From positions 434,001 through 498,000 of the forward strand of contig NZ_FNCG01000003.1 in NCBI RefSeq assembly GCF_900100945.1: a stretch of DNA of 64,000 bases. The letters run 5' to 3'. This stretch comes from Mucilaginibacter gossypii (lineage in GTDB: Bacteria; Bacteroidota; Bacteroidia; Sphingobacteriales; Sphingobacteriaceae). Position numbers and translations under genes: made by a program. The notes beneath the pieces are model-generated. The model did no database searches. It was not told the DNA's origin and saw nothing but the letters and a program-made list of their open reading frames with translations. Positions within the stretch are counted from its first letter, which is position 1. The number at the start of each line of letters is the position of its first letter. Positions 1 through 9,218 of this stretch are shown piece by piece.

Positions 1-94
1 TTAAATTTGCAAGTATGGTTAACCATTATTTTGTCTTTATCCATAAGTCACGTAACGGGTTTTGTACCATAACCTTAACGCAAAAATAAATGAT

Positions 95-541
95 ATGGCA
101 AAAGAACTAAACGAAGAGAGAATAACACAATTGTTAAGCGAACAAATCGTTGGAAGGATCGGTTGTCATGCTGATGGCGTCACCTATATTGTACCCGTCA
201 CCTATGTTTATGATGGCGAATTTATCTATGCGCATTCAAAGGAAGGTATGAAGACGACGATCATGAATAAAAATCCAGATGTTTGCTTTCAGGTTGATGA
301 GATACTAAACCTTGCAACTTGGTGGAGTGTGGTTATTTGGGGGCGTTTTGAGGAGATTCACGGAGACGAAAGAGAAAAAGCTATAAAATTGCTAATAGAA
401 AAAATAATGACACTCCTCGAAGAACGTCGTAGTTTGCCTGCTCATGGAGCAATTGAGCATGCACAGGCTGCTGCTGTACGTGAAGCTATATGGTATAGAA
501 TTAGAATTATCAACAAGACCGGTCGTTATGAAATAAATTAA
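95..541 (+). CDS. pyridoxamine 5'-phosphate oxidase-like flavin-binding protein
   Basis: The 148-residue product has the split-barrel fold signature of the PNPOx-like / nitroimidazole-resistance group: an N-terminal helix, a short strand with RIGCHADG, the strand pair IVPVTYVYDGEFIYAHS, and then a conserved W-VVIWGRFEEI strand. Such proteins bind FMN or F420-like cofactors; the substrate is not predictable. The frame is open upstream to a TTG at 62, but the ATG at 95 fits the family N-terminus better. It stands alone, converging on the membrane hydrolase gene downstream. Members of this family often accompany universal stress proteins in low-oxygen regulons, which fits the neighbourhood. A TTATTTTG box near 28-35 could be its -7 element; any activator site would fall outside the window. 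Confidence 0.8.
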   Translation: MAKELNEERITQLLSEQIVGRIGCHADGVTYIVPVTYVYDGEFIYAHSKEGMKTTIMNKNPDVCFQVDEILNLATWWSVVIWGRFEEIHGDEREKAIKLLIEKIMTLLEERRSLPAHGAIEHAQAAAVREAIWYRIRIINKTGRYEIN

Positions 542-649
542 CAGGTATCCCACAATAAATTTAAACATTCAGTTGACAAATAATTTTTGTTTTCCCGACA
601 AAACACTACGCAGGTCTCCTAACAATAATGGTTATAGATTTTACATGAT

Positions 650-1660
650 TTAGTCTCCCTTAATGCGCCTGTATAGTGATTTGGCAGCCTGCCAGTTCCA
701 GCCGGCAAATCTGCCGCGCTGTACAACGAGTTTGTTCTGCTCAGGGTATTGGATAAAATAATGAAATGCAAAACCGGCATTAGGGTTCTGCCAGCCTGTA
801 ATTTGACCAAAACGTAAATCATTGAACACAGTTGTGTCCTTCCGTAATTCCACAGTATAAAATTGTTGTGAAAACTGCACGAGCCTGCCTATATCTTTTT
901 GATATTTAGTGCTATTAAGTAAATGCGTATTACGTGGGAAATAAGTTAACGCTAAATGTTGTTTTCGATCAAATACAGATCGGTATCCGGTATAATAACC
1001 GCTATCTGTCCCCGCGGTAATGTACCATAGCCAATTTTGAAGGGGGGCCGGAGTGGTAAAATACCTTGTGTACCGGATGTTTTGCTCTTTTAGCAGCGCC
1101 TTAACCGAGAGGTCCATCACCAATTTGTGTTTGTAACAGTATAACAAGTAAAAGCAACTTATACCCAAGCCTGCCGTATACCATATTTTTCTTCTCTTAT
1201 AATCCTGTTTTAAATAAAGCAATGCGAGGCATGCAACGAGTGGCCAAATAGTAAAAAAGGGATCAGCGACGTAAATTAGATTGAACGCTATACGGGCTTC
1301 GTTAAACGGTTCGAACCAGCCAACTCCGTAATTATTGAGTGCATCCAACCCATCGTGCAATAATAAAAGCGACACGAAGAAGACACACCATTGCCGCCGG
1401 GATATATTTGAGCTCGGTGTCAGACGGTTGGCGGCAATCGTCAGCAAGGGACAGATCATCGCACAAAACAAAAAAGAATGGGTGAAGCCGCGATGCGCCA
1501 ACAGAGCTCTTGGGGTGGAGAACCAGAACGTGGTCAGGAAATCAATGTCTGGCAAGCTATGGATTGTTGCTCCCCATAACATTGCACGTTTACCCAGCCG
1601 GCGGCCGGCAAACGCTTCGCCTACGCAGGCGCCGATCGTAAGATGTGTTAGTGTATCCAT
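650..1660 (-). CDS. YdjM-family membrane-bound metal-dependent hydrolase
   Basis: The 336-residue protein begins MDTLTHLTIGACVGEAF and carries the conserved acidic and histidine clusters of the YdjM/DUF457 family: LPDIDFL near residue 38, HRGFTHSFLF near 57 and HDGLDALNNYGV near 103. These are probably metal ligands at the membrane face. Four or more hydrophobic segments fill the N-terminal half. The C-terminal 130 residues are soluble and typical of the longer Bacteroidota members. No enzymatic reaction is established for the family. The gene is monocistronic. A half-matching FNR-like palindrome (TGAGCATAATCA, 1721-1732) lies 61 nt upstream, without a good -7 box. Confidence 0.8.
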   Translation of the reverse strand: MDTLTHLTIGACVGEAFAGRRLGKRAMLWGATIHSLPDIDFLTTFWFSTPRALLAHRGFTHSFLFCAMICPLLTIAANRLTPSSNISRRQWCVFFVSLLLLHDGLDALNNYGVGWFEPFNEARIAFNLIYVADPFFTIWPLVACLALLYLKQDYKRRKIWYTAGLGISCFYLLYCYKHKLVMDLSVKALLKEQNIRYTRYFTTPAPLQNWLWYITAGTDSGYYTGYRSVFDRKQHLALTYFPRNTHLLNSTKYQKDIGRLVQFSQQFYTVELRKDTTVFNDLRFGQITGWQNPNAGFAFHYFIQYPEQNKLVVQRGRFAGWNWQAAKSLYRRIKGD

Positions 1661-1939
1661 AGCAGGGTTAAAATAATAAAAAGTAATGCGTGATATGCTG
1701 CTTTAGAACATCAAATCGGGTGAGCATAATCATTTTAAAAAACATTTTAATAAAACGATGAACTTGAATGTACTTTGAATGGACCGCTGAACCATCTTAC
1801 AGATATCGAGATAGATGTGGATTAAGATGCTTTATCGGTGGCTTTATCGTTTGGATTTGCGGGCATGCAATGGGCTGACAAATAATGTTAGTAAAGTTAA
1901 TCATCAATTAACACCTAATGATGCCAGAAGCAACAGCTT

Positions 1940-2794
1940 TCAGACAGACTTGTTAAAAGCAGGCGGAAAAACCAGAACCGCCGATTGTTTGTCGGTGATT
2001 GCGGTTAAGGATTCACTCTGGCTAAAAAGTCTCGAAATTAAAGAATGGTGACCATGAGTCATTGCTAATACATTAGCGTGATGTGCCCGGCAATATTCAT
2101 GCAAGCCCTTATGTACGTTTTTGCCAGGTATTTGGGTACAACTGAGTCCGCGTTGGGCAAGAAACTTACTGAAGGTAACTTCCGGGACAATATCGGCAGC
2201 CACTTCATTGGACTGTACAACATGCACAACATCGAGATGAAAACCGAGCGTTTCAGATAAATCAATTAAAAAATCTATCGCCGGCAAATCAGCGGTATTA
2301 AAATCGGTTGCAAAAACGACGTATTGAGGTATATACTGTTCAGCGCCTGTCGGTAAAATCAGCACAGGTTTGACAGCCTTGCGAATAACCGCTGCTGTAT
2401 CGCTGCCCGTCAATAAGTGCTCCAGGGCGCTGTCGGACCTTCCGCCCATAATTACCATTTCAATTTCACGTTGGCCGGAAATTTCTTCTATTACATCGCT
2501 CAGGGTACCTTCGCCGTTTTTTAACTCAATATCCGGGTGGTAGTGCGGTACACTACCGGCAAGTTTTTTCAGATGATCGGCTTCGCGACTTAATCTCTCC
2601 CTGGCATCGGCAAACAGCATGCTCGTGGTTTCTGTTACATAAGGACCCGCAGTGTCACTGGGAATCAACGGAATGAACGGCAGGGTATGATACAAAACAA
2701 TGCCCCAGCCAAGCTTGGCCGAATACCTTAATGCTGCAGCCTCCGCATGTGCAGCGTTCGGTGAAAAATCCGTGAGAACCAGTAGCTTTTTCAT
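1940..2794 (-). CDS. universal stress protein, two tandem UspA domains
   Basis: The 284-residue protein contains two UspA modules (about residues 1-148 and 155-280). The first opens MKKLLVLTDFSPNAAHAEAAA, the usual beta1-loop-alpha1, and ends with the strand KPVLILP. The second starts YVVFATDFN and ends SAVLVFPP. The segment GGRSDSALEHLLTGSD resembles the nucleotide-binding loop of ATP-binding Usp proteins. Such tandem proteins are cytoplasmic stress or starvation factors, often induced by low oxygen. It is the first of three Usp genes in the first 9 kb. No clear operator was found upstream. Confidence 0.88.
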   Translation of the reverse strand: MKKLLVLTDFSPNAAHAEAAALRYSAKLGWGIVLYHTLPFIPLIPSDTAGPYVTETTSMLFADARERLSREADHLKKLAGSVPHYHPDIELKNGEGTLSDVIEEISGQREIEMVIMGGRSDSALEHLLTGSDTAAVIRKAVKPVLILPTGAEQYIPQYVVFATDFNTADLPAIDFLIDLSETLGFHLDVVHVVQSNEVAADIVPEVTFSKFLAQRGLSCTQIPGKNVHKGLHEYCRAHHANVLAMTHGHHSLISRLFSQSESLTAITDKQSAVLVFPPAFNKSV

Positions 2795-3094
2795 TTGAAT
2801 CTTAATTTAAGTGCTGTGATTGTACATGTGTTTTCGCATTTTTTATGCTTCGTCTGCAGTTTACCGCAGGCGGTTATTATTAAAGGTAACCTGCGCGGTC
2901 GCTCCTGGTTGACAGGTTTTTTAAGTCAATCAAATGTATTTACGCGCAGTTTGATTATAAATGATGATCAGCATTAAAAAAAATGATATTCAGCGTAACA
3001 CAATGATGATGTGAGCAAAGTTATCTATTTGGATGATGGGGGTCATTGTTACCGGTTTGTAACTATGTTTAATTTGGGCTTGAAAGAGACAAAT
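2795..3094. other. intergenic region, about 300 bp, divergent promoters expected
   Basis: This gap lies between the start of the Usp gene (minus strand) and the truncated stub at 3095. It is AT-rich towards its right end. I see a loose dyad TTGAC-N11-GTCAA around 2909-2929 and a small palindrome around 2961-2976, but no motif shared with the other operators of the island and no convincing open frame. It should hold the promoter of the Usp gene. Confidence 0.4.
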
Positions 3095-3253
3095 ATGGCT
3101 ACAACGCCCAACCCGGAAATTCGTGAGATAATCAATACAGTGCATTACCGCGCTTGGCTATCCATGAAAACCCGTATCAATTCAAAGAATGAATTCGCCA
3201 ATACAGTCAGAGTTGCTGCCGATAAAGCAAAAGCGGAATTGTGCAGCTGTTAA
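3095..3253 (+). pseudogene. N-terminal stub resembling a baeRF-type (release-factor-like) protein
   Basis: The 52-codon frame reads MATTPNPEIREIINTVHYR and continues with KNEFANTVRVAADKAKAEL before a stop. From memory, this matches the N-terminus of Bacteroidota proteins of the archaeo-eukaryotic release-factor-like (baeRF) group, in which NPEI-x2-IIN-x-VHYR is followed by a hydrophobic S-I-I-x-PFEP strand and a K-x-E helix. The hydrophobic strand appears to be deleted here and the other 300 or so residues are missing. The frame ends 17 nt before the HtrA-like gene. It is best read as a gene remnant left by a deletion, though a small real gene cannot be excluded. Confidence 0.4.
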
Positions 3254-3269
3254 TTTTATTAACTATAAA

Positions 3270-4373
3270 ATGAAGAGGCTTATTATCTACTTGTTAGTGA
3301 TGTTACCTGCAAGGGGAAGCGCCCAGGCTACAGTGACCGACTTAAGCCTGGCAGCCGCAAGAGCGTTGCCCGCGGTGGTAAGGGTTACCTCTTACCTTTC
3401 AGACAGCTTATTATCCAGGCGCCCGCAATTGCCCGCGCAGATTGGTCAAAGATTCGACAGATCTGCTTATGATACACCTGTTAGTGATGCTTCAGGCGTA
3501 CTTTTAAGTACTAACGGCTACATTATAACAAACGCCCATGTAATAGCGGCAGGAGATAGCGTGGTTGTTATATTACAAGATCGCAGGGCTTTCCACGTAA
3601 CAGTGCTCGGGATAGATGCTGCGGCGGATTTGGCATTACTAAAAATACAGGCTGATGGCTTACCATTTTTGGAAATAGGAAATTCCAACTTGGTTCGCAT
3701 CGGAGACCCTGTACTCGCTGTTGGAAATCCGCTGGAATTAAACTCAACGGTTACAGCCGGCATTTTGAGTGCCCGTTTCCGCGGAATTGACGATCTGGGC
3801 GCTGCGTCGGGTGTTAATTCATACCTGCAAACAGACGCTGCCAGTAATGAAGGCATGAGTGGTAGCGCACTTGTAGATGTGTCTGGGAAATTAATTGGTA
3901 TAAATGCTGCAATACTTTCTCCTACGGGTTCATTCTCTGGCTATTCATTTGCCATTCCCTCGGGGATTGTAAAAAAGGCATGGCTGGATTTGGTTGCCTT
4001 TGGCGAGGTTCACCATGCATCACTTGATATTGTTCTCCGCGATATGGATGCCAGACAGGCGGGCCGGTTAAAGACGAAGAATGTAAACGGCGTGCTGGTA
4101 AAAGGCGTGATAAAGGGAGGAGCGGGGGATCTGGCAGGTGTTCGGAAAGACGATATTCTGCTGATGCTCGATAAAATTACGCTTGAAAATACCGCCCAAT
4201 GCAGAGAAATGCTGGCGGAACGAACTCCGGGAGATCGCATTACCCTGGTTATTTGGCGAGATAACGGGCAAATATCGCTGCCTGTTAAGCTTTCGGCGGA
4301 TAATAACAGCCGGAATGTCGCAGGCAGCAAAGGCGATGCATGGCCTTTACTGCGCACTGTTCATAGAAAATAA
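3270..4373 (+). CDS. HtrA/DegP-like periplasmic serine protease with one PDZ domain
   Basis: The 367-residue protein has a signal peptide (MKRLIIYLLVMLPARGSAQ), a trypsin-like domain (about residues 40-235) and one PDZ domain (about 265-350). The catalytic triad is visible as H90 (TNAHVI), D120 (AADLALLKI) and S197. The serine lies in GMSGSAL rather than the usual GNSGGPL, so proline and the second glycine of the motif are changed. HtrA proteins degrade misfolded envelope proteins under stress. The ATG at 3270 is chosen over the longer frame from 3189 because it gives the signal peptide directly. The gene appears monocistronic inside the stress island. Confidence 0.85.
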   Translation: MKRLIIYLLVMLPARGSAQATVTDLSLAAARALPAVVRVTSYLSDSLLSRRPQLPAQIGQRFDRSAYDTPVSDASGVLLSTNGYIITNAHVIAAGDSVVVILQDRRAFHVTVLGIDAAADLALLKIQADGLPFLEIGNSNLVRIGDPVLAVGNPLELNSTVTAGILSARFRGIDDLGAASGVNSYLQTDAASNEGMSGSALVDVSGKLIGINAAILSPTGSFSGYSFAIPSGIVKKAWLDLVAFGEVHHASLDIVLRDMDARQAGRLKTKNVNGVLVKGVIKGGAGDLAGVRKDDILLMLDKITLENTAQCREMLAERTPGDRITLVIWRDNGQISLPVKLSADNNSRNVAGSKGDAWPLLRTVHRK

Positions 4374-4605
4374 ATCAAGCTTGAGTATGACTTGTTTGGA
4401 AAAAGCGGCCGAACTAATTTATGGAAGTGCGGTGTGTATGAGAGACGTTAAATTGACGAAGGTTATTTGCTTGATCTTTTGGTCCGAACAAATATGGTGA
4501 TACAACTTGCCCAATATTCTGAAGCAATCTTTAGTTGGCATAAGTATATTTTATTAAATATTAATTTTTGATTTGGAAGCCTGGCGGGGCGATAATTTAT
4601 TCTTT

Positions 4606-5025
4606 ATGAACAGTGAAAAAAAATCAATGTCTGGCGAATTTGGGAACAACAGCCCTGGCAACAATAGGGGGTGCCTGCATCGTGGTCGTGTTGTTGAACT
4701 CGTCATACGCCGGAATTCCGCGAGCATCAGCGATATTGCCAGGGCGCTGCAGGTAAGTCGCCGGACGCTTTACAATTGGTTTGAAGCAGAGGATCTGGAT
4801 TTTGAAATTGTTTGCAAAATAGGATACGTCTTAAATTATGATTTTACAAAAGAGTTTCCTCAAGAACTGCCTGAAAGGTTAGGGGCCGTCAACATACAAA
4901 CATTGGGCGGTTTAGATGAAGGTAGCGAAAAGCCGGATGATCCGATCTATTATTGGATGAGAAGATACATTAAGTTATTAGAGGCATTTAATGAAAAACT
5001 TATGTCAGGAAAAAAACTGATCTAA
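4606..5025 (+). CDS. small helix-turn-helix DNA-binding protein
   Basis: The 139-residue product has one recognisable helix-turn-helix at about residues 25-60, with VVELVIRRNSASISDIARAL, then QVSRRTLYNWFEAEDLDF. That arrangement resembles XRE-like or Fis-like activator-type domains. The C-terminal half (YYWMRRYIKLLEAFNEKL) is a predicted amphipathic helix, possibly for dimerisation. The ATG at 4606 is preferred over an upstream TTG at 4573. Target genes are unknown. It lies between the HtrA-like and BON genes, each with its own intergenic region of over 200 bp. Confidence 0.7.
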   Translation: MNSEKKSMSGEFGNNSPGNNRGCLHRGRVVELVIRRNSASISDIARALQVSRRTLYNWFEAEDLDFEIVCKIGYVLNYDFTKEFPQELPERLGAVNIQTLGGLDEGSEKPDDPIYYWMRRYIKLLEAFNEKLMSGKKLI

Positions 5026-5182
5026 TAGTTTAATAATAAATTTTGATTTGCCATGTATTTACAGGACAGATTGGCTATTCATTGTTTTTTAACCGGGGAA
5101 GGCTTTTAATTTCGCTACCTGAGGGGCATCAAATATTACGCCGCGGACACTTTGCAAAGCTGATCAAGGTCAGGTCGCCAGG

Positions 5183-5194
5183 TGATTCCGGTCA
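5183..5194 (+). promoter_or_regulatory. FNR-like operator upstream of the BON gene
   Basis: TGATTCCGGTCA fits the palindrome TGAY-N4-RTCA seen at four other places in this island. It ends 65 nt before the BON start codon. The nearest -7-like sequence, TATTTACT at 5220-5227, is imperfect and 25 nt downstream, so this site is weaker than those at 17006, 17786 and 18135. Confidence 0.4.
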
Positions 5195-5259
5195 TGTCAA
5201 CTCTCGTTACTTTACGGTTTATTTACTTCAGCAATTACAAGTTATTTATTCAAAAAAAC

Positions 5260-5940
5260 ATGAAAACAGATCTTGAAATTCAGAAAGATGTGATGGACGA
5301 GCTTAAATGGCATCCTATCCTTCATGATGCAGAAATCAAAGTAAGCGTAAAAAAAGGTGTAGTAACACTTTGCGGGCAAGTGGATACATATGGCAGGAAA
5401 TTAGCTGCTGAAAACGCTGCCAGAAAGGTAGCCGGCGTGAAAGCGCTGGCTGAGAATATCCAGATTGGAGTATCTCCTGCGTACAACACAAACGATGGGG
5501 TAATAGCCGAGGCCGTGCTGCATGCCCTTAAATGGCATACAGGGATTCCTGAAGATAGTATTAAAGTAAAAGTGGAAAATGGTATTGTGATGTTAGAAGG
5601 AGAGGTGGAATGGGACGTTCAGCGTAACAGTGCCAGCACCGCTATACAGCACCTCCACGGTGTAAAGGCCGTAAATAATTCTATTACCATACGCCCAAAG
5701 GTAAGCGCTGATGATTTGGCAAAGAAAATAAGTGAAGCTTTTCTTCGCAGGGCCGCAATAGATGCCGCCAGGATTACAGTTTCTGTAAGCGGGAACAAAG
5801 CGACACTTACCGGCAAAGTGCGCTCTTTTGCCGAAAAGGAAGAGGCGGAAGATATCGTGTGGGCTGCGCCCGGAGTTACCAGCCTGGACAGTAAGTTGAT
5901 TGTTGAAGAGCCTGAATTAATGTTGCAGTCACACATCTGA
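5260..5940 (+). CDS. BON-domain protein, three BON repeats (OsmY-like)
   Basis: The 226-residue protein is made of three consecutive BON modules (about residues 3-70, 78-145 and 150-218). Each shows the pattern of a helix followed by a V-x-V-x-G-V-V-x-L-x-G-x-V strand pair. BON domains bind phospholipid or peptidoglycan-associated surfaces and occur in osmotic-shock proteins such as OsmY. There is no clear signal peptide when the ATG at 5260 is used, whereas the longer frame from 5182 has a hydrophobic stretch (TLVTLRFIYFSNYKLF) that does not look like a cleavable signal. The cellular location is therefore uncertain. An FNR-like site lies just upstream. Confidence 0.82.
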   Translation: MKTDLEIQKDVMDELKWHPILHDAEIKVSVKKGVVTLCGQVDTYGRKLAAENAARKVAGVKALAENIQIGVSPAYNTNDGVIAEAVLHALKWHTGIPEDSIKVKVENGIVMLEGEVEWDVQRNSASTAIQHLHGVKAVNNSITIRPKVSADDLAKKISEAFLRRAAIDAARITVSVSGNKATLTGKVRSFAEKEEAEDIVWAAPGVTSLDSKLIVEEPELMLQSHI

Positions 5941-5985
5941 GAGGATATGCAAGTAATCATGTAGCCGCAACTTGTTGTTTAAACT

Positions 5986-7038
5986 ATGTGCCGCCCGGTT
6001 TGTTTACTGTTATGCCTGATGATTGTCAGTACGGTTGCTTCCGGCCAACGGAAACGGAACTACTGTAGCAGATACGGCCACGCAAACCCATTTTAAGCGC
6101 GCTGCGTTTCAATTGGCGCTGGGTTAGCTCATTCCCTGGTCTGTTGACCGGTATGTGCGAAATGTTGATTTCGCCTATATATCTTTCAGCACTGTGACTC
6201 ATAATCTGCAACCGTCGAGCTGGACCTGGGATAACGGCGCTTTCGGCACAAATCAGTTCGCGCATCCTTACCATGGCAGTCTTTATTTTAGTGCGTTCCG
6301 TGCAAATGGTTATACATTCTGGCAGTCGGTACCGCCAACGCTAATCGGCAGTTATATTTGGGAGGCCGCTGCCGAAAAACAATACCCTTCACCGAACGAT
6401 TTTATCAATACCTGTTTCGGCGGTATCGCCCTCGGTGAAATGACCTACCGTTTATCTAACCAGATTGTTAATAATCATACGCGCGGTTTTAAGCGGCAGT
6501 TTAGCGAAATATTAGCACTGATGGTGGCTAAACAAAGTTGAGCATAATCCTCAACTTCTTACCTTATCCGCAAATTATGACTATATTCAAAATGGGGCTG
6601 TTTTAATAGCGCGCAAAGTGTCAAATTGAATTGGATTTCAGCTTTTACACTTAATAAGCAGTTGCAAGTCACAGCGAGCGCAGGCGGCTGGTCGGTGATA
6701 CTGGCCGCCGTGCCCGATCCTTACCATTTTAAGGGCCGTAACTATGATTATGGGACCGGAGTAGGCTTTTACGGGCAATTTGGGGCTACCATGTTTAATC
6801 GTCTATTTTTTCGCTTCAATTACCGGGGCGGACTAATCGGTACCGTCAATGGCAATGCCTCGCATTACGTATTGCGAGCTGTAACGGGCGAAGTTGGTCT
6901 TCGCTTGTGTAATGGTGTATCGGCCTGTTTGGAACTGGCTAGTTTTATTTGCTTGGGTATTATCAAAAACACCCAAAGATCACCGCCCGCTATCCCTATC
7001 TCCGGTTTTCTTGCCGGTACAGCTTGAATTTTAACTAA
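5986..7038 (+). pseudogene. decayed DUF3943 outer-membrane-type protein
   Basis: Pieces of one gene can be read across three frames. ATG 5986 opens a good signal peptide (MCRPVCLLLCLMIVSTVASG). A frameshift near 6050 leads to THFKRAAFQLALG and an in-frame TAG at 6125-6127. The same frame then continues through PYHGSLYFSAFRANGY and NDFINTCFGGIALGEMTYRL, the DUF3943 hallmark, to stops at 6539 and beyond. It reopens at 6626 with QLQVTASAGG and NYRGG. A last shift near 6942 recovers a typical terminal beta strand, YPYLRFSCRYSLNFN, ending at 7036-7038. With a missense-free core but at least four lesions, the gene is dead. Intact members are predicted outer-membrane or periplasmic proteins of unknown role. 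Confidence 0.85.
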
Positions 7039-7046
7039 AACGGATA

Positions 7047-7058
7047 TGACGCAGATCA
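7047..7058 (+). promoter_or_regulatory. FNR-like operator upstream of two usp genes
   Basis: TGACGCAGATCA fits TGAY-N4-RTCA and is identical in all 12 bases to the site at 17006-17017. It ends 73 nt before the ATG at 7132. A box starting TATT at 7081 is at the spacing expected for a -7 element (22 nt) but does not match TAnnTTTG well. Confidence 0.5.
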
Positions 7059-7131
7059 CTGTGACTGCTGACTGTCATCATATTGCACTGCTCTTCAATA
7101 AATTACATTTGACATATCATATAGAAATAAT

Positions 7132-7968
7132 ATGAAAAAGATCAGTGCAGCATTTGACGGCCTGAAATTCTCGCAGGCAACCCTTGACTACGCTATTGAA
7201 CTGGCAAGCCGCGACCATATGGTAATTAACGGGGTTTTTTTAGAGGACTTTCTCTATCATAGCTTCGATATTTTTGACATGGTGGGAAGTCAGGGTGTTT
7301 CAGGAGATAAGCTGAACCGGTTGCTTAGAAAAGACCGGACAACCTGTGATAGGACTATCGCCCTATTTGAAAAGATATGCGCTGAAAAGCAGGTTAGTTA
7401 TGTAGTGCATAAAGACAAAAGTTTTGCGATCAACGAGCTGATCAAAGAAAGTATTTACAGCGACCTTACAGTTATCAACGTTGTCGAAACTTTAAATCAC
7501 TATCATCAGGAAAGGCCTGCACCCTTTATTAAAGAGTTCCTGGCCAGTGCTCAGAGCCCGGTATTGGTTGTTCCGCCGGTTTACCATTCAGTCAAACGGA
7601 TAATTATTTTGTACGACGGTCATCCGTCCTCTGTATTTGCGCTAAAAACATTCAATTCTTTATTTCCATGGGCAAAAAAATACCCCGCCGAGGTTGTTTG
7701 CGTAAGCCAACGCCCCTTGGCTTTACTACCCGATGGAAACCTGATTGGTGAATATGTACGATGTCATTACGATGACCTAGTAACAACGCAGTTGACAGGT
7801 GATCCGGAAGATGTATTGCTTGACTGGTTGAAAAAAGCCGATCCGGGAGCTGTTGTGGTTATGGGGGCTTACAGCCGGGGAGCTGTTTCTCGAATGTTCA
7901 ACAATAGTATGGCTAATAAACTAATGGAAGTTTTGGACCTGCCGTTATTTATAGCACATAGCAAATAA
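7132..7968 (+). CDS. universal stress protein, tandem UspA domains
   Basis: The 278-residue protein has an N-terminal Usp-like module (KKISAAFDGLKFSQATLDYA, residues 2-140, ending SPVLVVPP) and a C-terminal module (RIIILYDG to PLFIAHSK, 155-278). The latter keeps VVMGAYSRGAVSRMFNNS, which resembles the phosphate-binding loop of ATP-binding Usp proteins. The first module lacks that loop. It precedes a second Usp gene by 34 nt, so the two are probably co-transcribed from the promoter region that carries the FNR-like site at 7047. Confidence 0.85.
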   Translation: MKKISAAFDGLKFSQATLDYAIELASRDHMVINGVFLEDFLYHSFDIFDMVGSQGVSGDKLNRLLRKDRTTCDRTIALFEKICAEKQVSYVVHKDKSFAINELIKESIYSDLTVINVVETLNHYHQERPAPFIKEFLASAQSPVLVVPPVYHSVKRIIILYDGHPSSVFALKTFNSLFPWAKKYPAEVVCVSQRPLALLPDGNLIGEYVRCHYDDLVTTQLTGDPEDVLLDWLKKADPGAVVVMGAYSRGAVSRMFNNSMANKLMEVLDLPLFIAHSK

Positions 7969-8002
7969 AAACGGAGCTATTTACCTTATTAAATTGACAA
8001 TT

Positions 8003-8851
8003 ATGAAGACATTGATGATCGCGACTGATTTTTCAGCTAATTCCAGTCATGTTGCAAATTACGCTTACCGGCTTGCACAAGCCCTGGAGGCTAAGTTATT
8101 ACTTTGCCATACCTTAAATGTACCTGCAGAAGTACCACAAAGCGGAACTGTTGCCTGGCCGGAGGCAGTTTATGACGATATAGACCGCGATAGCAAGCTG
8201 CAACTTTCCAAAATGAAAGAGGATATGATTGTAACAGGAAACATTGACAGCTATAAACCAGAGATATTGTGTATTCAGGGCCCTGGTTTCGTTACTGATG
8301 TTGTAAATACGGAAGCTGATCGGTATAAGGCAGACCTGATTATCGTTGGTGCCCACAGTAACGACCATTTAGGGACCTGGATGGTTGGTAACCATAGCCG
8401 CAAAATGATAGAGTCGGCTGTACGCCCCTTATTACTGGTTCCGATAGGTGCGAAGTTTCAGCCAATCATGAGGATAGGGTTTGCCACCGACCTCAAACAT
8501 ATCAACAACGATTTGGACGCGTTGAAGAATGTGGTGTTGCTGGCAAGATCCTTAAGCGCAGAATTAATATTAGCGCATATCCATTGGGATGTTGATGATC
8601 AGGATTACAGATTGGTGATTGATGCTTTAAAAGACGGAATCATGACCAAATACGGTTATGAAAAAGTCAGTGTCAGAACAGTCAACAGTAAGCATGTCGC
8701 CAATGGTTTAAATTGGCTCATAGCTCACGCCCACATAAACCTGCTCGCAATGGCTCATCATCAACATGGTTTTTTTGACCAACTTTTCCATGGAAGTCGG
8801 ACCCAACAATCTGCAGGCCACATGCCAGTGCCTTTATTGGTGGTAAAGTAG
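8003..8851 (+). CDS. universal stress protein, tandem UspA domains
   Basis: The 282-residue protein has two UspA modules. The first (MKTLMIATDFSANSSHVANY to RPLLLVPI, residues 1-150) carries IIVGAHSND and VGNHSRKMIE, the usual loop and helix of nucleotide-binding Usp proteins. The second (MRIGFATDLKHINND to PLLVVK) ends the protein. I place the start at the ATG at 8003 rather than the upstream TTG at 7994, since MKTLMIATDFS matches the canonical first strand. It follows the preceding Usp gene closely and is likely its operon partner. Confidence 0.87.
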   Translation: MKTLMIATDFSANSSHVANYAYRLAQALEAKLLLCHTLNVPAEVPQSGTVAWPEAVYDDIDRDSKLQLSKMKEDMIVTGNIDSYKPEILCIQGPGFVTDVVNTEADRYKADLIIVGAHSNDHLGTWMVGNHSRKMIESAVRPLLLVPIGAKFQPIMRIGFATDLKHINNDLDALKNVVLLARSLSAELILAHIHWDVDDQDYRLVIDALKDGIMTKYGYEKVSVRTVNSKHVANGLNWLIAHAHINLLAMAHHQHGFFDQLFHGSRTQQSAGHMPVPLLVVK

Positions 8852-9218
8852 GCAGATAATTTGAAATTAAACTGAGAGGAAAAAAAGATTAATCAAGTAT
8901 AGAATAAGCGGGCAGCCTCCGCACCGATCAGGGACGAAATGGAATAGTGGTGCCTGGGCTGGCCGGCAGCGGCAGCATAATGCAACTATAGACGGTACCG
9001 CGCTAAAAATGGTAAATCGACACAGTTAAAAAACAGGTGCAGATTACGTTGCCACAACGAATTTTCTTTTTTCCTGCTTTGCATGTTCTCTGTTTATTGG
9101 AAATAGTTTATTGTTTAAATAAGTTGAAGATCACATAATATCATCACGGCGTCTTTACTTATCCAGGAAAAAGCATTAGAATATTTAATAAATCATTTGT
9201 TCAATTGATTATAATATT
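8852..9218. other. intergenic region, 367 bp, upstream of the REC-FNR regulator
   Basis: No coding frame or RNA gene is recognisable. The last 60 nt before the regulator start are AT-rich, with a partial -7-like ATCATTTG near 9194. I found no TGAY-N4-RTCA palindrome here, so autoregulation by the same site is not supported. Confidence 0.4.

Noticed and set aside
1721-1732. TGAGCATAATCA as a sixth FNR-like site
   Set aside because: The fourth base is G instead of C or T, and no -7 box lies 22-25 nt downstream, so it is listed only as a weak possibility in the YdjM entry.
4183-4500. 105-codon frame overlapping the end of the HtrA-like gene
   Set aside because: It is a second-frame reading of the PDZ coding region and has no independent features.
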